This document shows positions 5,065 to 7,459 of a stretch of 7,459 nt of DNA, in pieces; within the stretch, counting starts at the first letter, position 1; every line of letters starts with the position of its first letter. The notes beneath the pieces are model-generated. The model worked only from the letters and a program-made list of their open reading frames with translations, made no database searches and had not been told where the DNA came from. Position numbers and translations under genes: made by a program. Origin of the DNA: Holosporales bacterium (GTDB taxonomy: Bacteria; Pseudomonadota; Alphaproteobacteria; RUG11792); assembly GCA_031286725.1 (NCBI GenBank), contig JAITTR010000005.1, positions 1-7,459 of the forward strand, given 5' to 3'.

Positions 5065-7377
5065 GTGGCGGAAGCTATAAAGATTTTGGATAAAACATAT
5101 AATCCAAAGCAATTTGAAAAAGAGATTTACCAGAATTCTATGGATAATTTTTATCCAAACAATAAGTTCTCTAAATATTTCTCTTTGCTAATGCCGCCTC
5201 CAAATGTTACCGGAAGTTTGCATCTAGGACACGCTTTGACGTATACGATTCAGGATATTTTAATTAGGTATCACAGGCAAAACGGGTTTAATACTCTTTG
5301 GCAGTCTGGAATGGATCACGCGGGAATCGCGACTCAAATGGTGGTGGAAAGAGAGTTGGAGGCCAATGGAATAGATCCCAAAACGCTTTCTAGAGAAGAA
5401 TTTATTGAAAAAACTTGGGAATGGAAAGACAAATCTGGCGACAAAATCTTTGAGCAGCAAAAGGCTTTAGGTTGCTCAGTCCCGTGGAAGTTGTCAAGAT
5501 TTACTATGGACGAAGGGTTTTGTCAAGCTGTGACGGAAGCTTTTGTATCGCTTTATAAAGCGGGTTTAATATACAGATCGAAAAGGCTTGTCAACTGGGA
5601 TACAAAATTTAAGACAGCGATTTCCGATCTCGAGATTCAAAATAAAGAAGAAAAGGGAACGCTCTGGCATATAAAATACCAAATTGAAGGCTCAAACGAG
5701 TTTATAACAATAGCGACTACGAGGCCTGAGACGATGTTTGGCGATACCGCGGTCGCAGTTCATCCTGACGACTCGAGATATAAAAAATTAGTGGGAAAGC
5801 GAGCGATAATCCCTTACGCTAACCGCTTAATTCCAATTATTGCTGACGAATATATCGATATGGAAAAAGGAACCGGTTGCCTTAAAGTTACGCCGGCTCA
5901 TGATATTAATGACTTTATGATAGGAAAACGTCACGATCTGGAAATGATTACCGTTCTTGACGAAAGCGGTAATATGAATTCGGAATATGTTCCGAAATTT
6001 ATTCTAGGCTTATACTTAAAAAAGGCAAGGAAGCTATTATTAGAAAAGTTAAAAGAAGATAAGCTTCTAGTAAAAGAAGAAGAGATAATTCATACTCTTC
6101 CATATGGCGATAGATCTGGGACAGTCGTAGAGCCAAGATTGACGGATCAATGGTTCGTCGATGCGAAAACTTTAGCGAATGAAGCCATAAAAGTCGTTGA
6201 AGAGGGAAAGATTAGATTTTATCCAGAAAAGTGGGAGAATACGTATTTTGATTGGATGCGAAACATAGAGCCTTGGTGTATTTCTAGGCAGATTATATGG
6301 GGCCATCAAATCCCCGCATGGTATGGCCCAAATGGAGAAATTTTTGTTGAAAAATCTGAAGAAGAAGCTATTGAAGCTGCTCAAAAAGCCGGGATTTCAA
6401 AAGATCAATTAACTCGCGAGACTGACATTTTGGATACGTGGTTCTCGTCCGGATTATGGCCGTTTGTTACGCTTGGATGGCCCGAGAAGTCGTCGAACGC
6501 ACTGAAAACCTTCTATCCAACCAGCGTATTGGTCACGGGATTCGATATAATTTTTTTCTGGGTCGCTCGAATGGTGATGATGAGTATGTATTTTATGAAA
6601 GAAATCCCTTTCAAAGACATATATGTCCACGCTTTAGTTCGAGACGAGAAAGGTCAAAAAATGTCGAAGTCCAAAAGCAACATAATGGATCCTTTGGATC
6701 TTATGGAAGAATTTGGAGCAGACGCTTTGCGGTTTACTTTAGCGTTTTTATCCGTCCCCGGAAGAGATGTCAAATTTGGCAAAGACCAGGTAAAAATCAG
6801 CAGAAATTTTATAACAAAAATCTGGAATGCCGCGAGATTCTTACAATCTAAAGAAGTCCGTTTTAATAAAAGCATATATTTGCTAACTCCGACTAATAAT
6901 CTAAGTAAATGGATTATTTCTAAGCTAAAAAGATTTCAAATGGAAATCGACAAAAATATGAAAGAGTATAGATTAGATTACGCAACTAGGAATGTTCAAT
7001 TTTTCCTAAGAGATATATTTTGCGATTTCTTTGTCGAAGCTATAAAAATCGTAAATGACGAAGAAACAAAATCAATTGCAGGAGCCGTTTTTGCCGAGTT
7101 TTTAAGAATAACGAATCCGTTTATTCCGTTTGTCACGGATTGCTTAGCGAGTATCTTTGGGATAGCCCAGACTCTGGTTCTCAACGGCTCGGAGACTGTT
7201 TCGGAATTAAAACTATATGCTGAGGCCGAAAAAGAAATAGACGAGTTTGTTGCAGCTATTCACGCCGTAAGATCAGAAAAACAATTGAACGGCGAAAAAT
7301 ATTCAGAGCTAAAAGAAAAACTTCTTAATGAATTTAGCGGAGAGTTAAAAACAATTGCGGAATCTATTATTAGATAA
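5065..7377 (+). CDS. valS: valyl-tRNA synthetase, bacterial type, short C-terminus
   Basis: This is a class Ia cytosolic aminoacyl-tRNA synthetase that charges tRNA-Val with valine and removes mischarged threonine. The 770-residue product carries the HIGH-type signature in PPPNVTGSLHLGHAL (H53-LG-H56), MDHAGIATQ (83-91), and the KMSKS loop at 532-536. The inserted editing domain shows TTRPETMFGD (218-227) and KVTPAHDINDF with K274, T276, D280 and D283, which I equate with the editing residues known in Thermus ValRS. DTWFSSGLWPF (457-467) and the KIWNAARF helix before the anticodon-binding domain are also present. Editing and catalysis therefore look intact. The protein is shorter than most bacterial ValRS (about 860-950 residues). 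It stops just after the anticodon-binding region and lacks the C-terminal coiled-coil arm that contacts tRNA. It starts with GTG and follows rpsU by 25 bases. The sequence is clearly bacterial type, unlike the archaeal type I recall from Rickettsiales. Confidence 0.97.
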   Translation: MAEAIKILDKTYNPKQFEKEIYQNSMDNFYPNNKFSKYFSLLMPPPNVTGSLHLGHALTYTIQDILIRYHRQNGFNTLWQSGMDHAGIATQMVVERELEANGIDPKTLSREEFIEKTWEWKDKSGDKIFEQQKALGCSVPWKLSRFTMDEGFCQAVTEAFVSLYKAGLIYRSKRLVNWDTKFKTAISDLEIQNKEEKGTLWHIKYQIEGSNEFITIATTRPETMFGDTAVAVHPDDSRYKKLVGKRAIIPYANRLIPIIADEYIDMEKGTGCLKVTPAHDINDFMIGKRHDLEMITVLDESGNMNSEYVPKFILGLYLKKARKLLLEKLKEDKLLVKEEEIIHTLPYGDRSGTVVEPRLTDQWFVDAKTLANEAIKVVEEGKIRFYPEKWENTYFDWMRNIEPWCISRQIIWGHQIPAWYGPNGEIFVEKSEEEAIEAAQKAGISKDQLTRETDILDTWFSSGLWPFVTLGWPEKSSNALKTFYPTSVLVTGFDIIFFWVARMVMMSMYFMKEIPFKDIYVHALVRDEKGQKMSKSKSNIMDPLDLMEEFGADALRFTLAFLSVPGRDVKFGKDQVKISRNFITKIWNAARFLQSKEVRFNKSIYLLTPTNNLSKWIISKLKRFQMEIDKNMKEYRLDYATRNVQFFLRDIFCDFFVEAIKIVNDEETKSIAGAVFAEFLRITNPFIPFVTDCLASIFGIAQTLVLNGSETVSELKLYAEAEKEIDEFVAAIHAVRSEKQLNGEKYSELKEKLLNEFSGELKTIAESIIR

Positions 7378-7410
7378 TATAGCAAACGTTATAATTCTTA
7401 TATTAATAAG

Positions 7411-7442
7411 TTGGATTGTTTTTCTATTAAGAAGCAATCTAA
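7411..7442 (+). terminator. hairpin after valS, possible terminator
   Basis: TTGGATTGTTTTT (7411-7423) pairs with AAGAAGCAATCTA and the next A (7430-7442) to give a stem of about 13 base pairs with three G-U pairs and a six-base loop. It starts 33 bases after the valS stop. Only a short ATTTG follows, so the T-run is poor and termination is uncertain. A smaller stem, CTTAT/ATAAG, lies just before it (7397-7410). Confidence 0.4.
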
Positions 7443-7459
7443 ATTTGAAAACTCTATTA

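Noticed and set aside
6438..6851. A 137-codon open frame on the + strand inside valS
   Set aside because: It is an out-of-frame shadow of the conserved valS catalytic region that includes the KMSKS motif; its translation resembles no family I know.

Overview
The window reads as a piece of the chromosome of an AT-rich, probably host-associated alphaproteobacterium. The evidence is the low GC content (judged by eye, not counted), the alphaproteobacterial style of ribosomal protein S21, the single-PDZ RseP, and the rseP-bamA gene pair. As I recall, Rickettsiales (Rickettsia, Anaplasma and relatives) carry an archaeal-type ValS. The ValS here is the ordinary bacterial type, so a Holosporales-like or other reduced alphaproteobacterium fits better than a Rickettsiales member. 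That placement is inference.

Layout, all on the + strand. Positions 1-83 are a short AT-rich leader, possibly with a promoter. rseP (84-1196, intramembrane site-2 protease) overlaps bamA (start 1193, end 3787, outer-membrane assembly barrel) by four bases, so the two are co-translated. A hairpin at 3802-3837 followed by a T-rich stretch closes this envelope operon. A separate single-gene unit follows: a good promoter (3848-3876), a strong ribosome binding site, and a purine phosphoribosyltransferase gene (3911-4579) whose protein begins with what looks like a bacterial lipoprotein signal peptide. A hairpin without a T-run (4597-4630) and a decayed coding remnant (about 4663-4776) fill the gap before the next promoter (4760-4788). 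That promoter drives rpsU (4836-5039, ribosomal protein S21) and, 25 bases later, valS (5065-7377, valyl-tRNA synthetase, GTG start). The last 82 bases hold a hairpin.

How the genes work together: RseP and BamA both serve the envelope, and S21 and ValS both serve translation. The phosphoribosyltransferase between them would salvage hypoxanthine or guanine using PRPP, a plausible need for a bacterium living in a nucleotide-rich host. Its apparent lipid anchor is at odds with that cytosolic chemistry and is the most unusual thing in the window. The lipid A and chaperone genes (skp, lpxD, fabZ, lpxA) that often follow bamA in proteobacteria are not here. Apart from the lipoprotein-like transferase, the remnant beside it, the long loop in BamA and the short C-terminus of ValS, this is ordinary housekeeping sequence. 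I saw no tRNA, rRNA, CRISPR array or insertion sequence.
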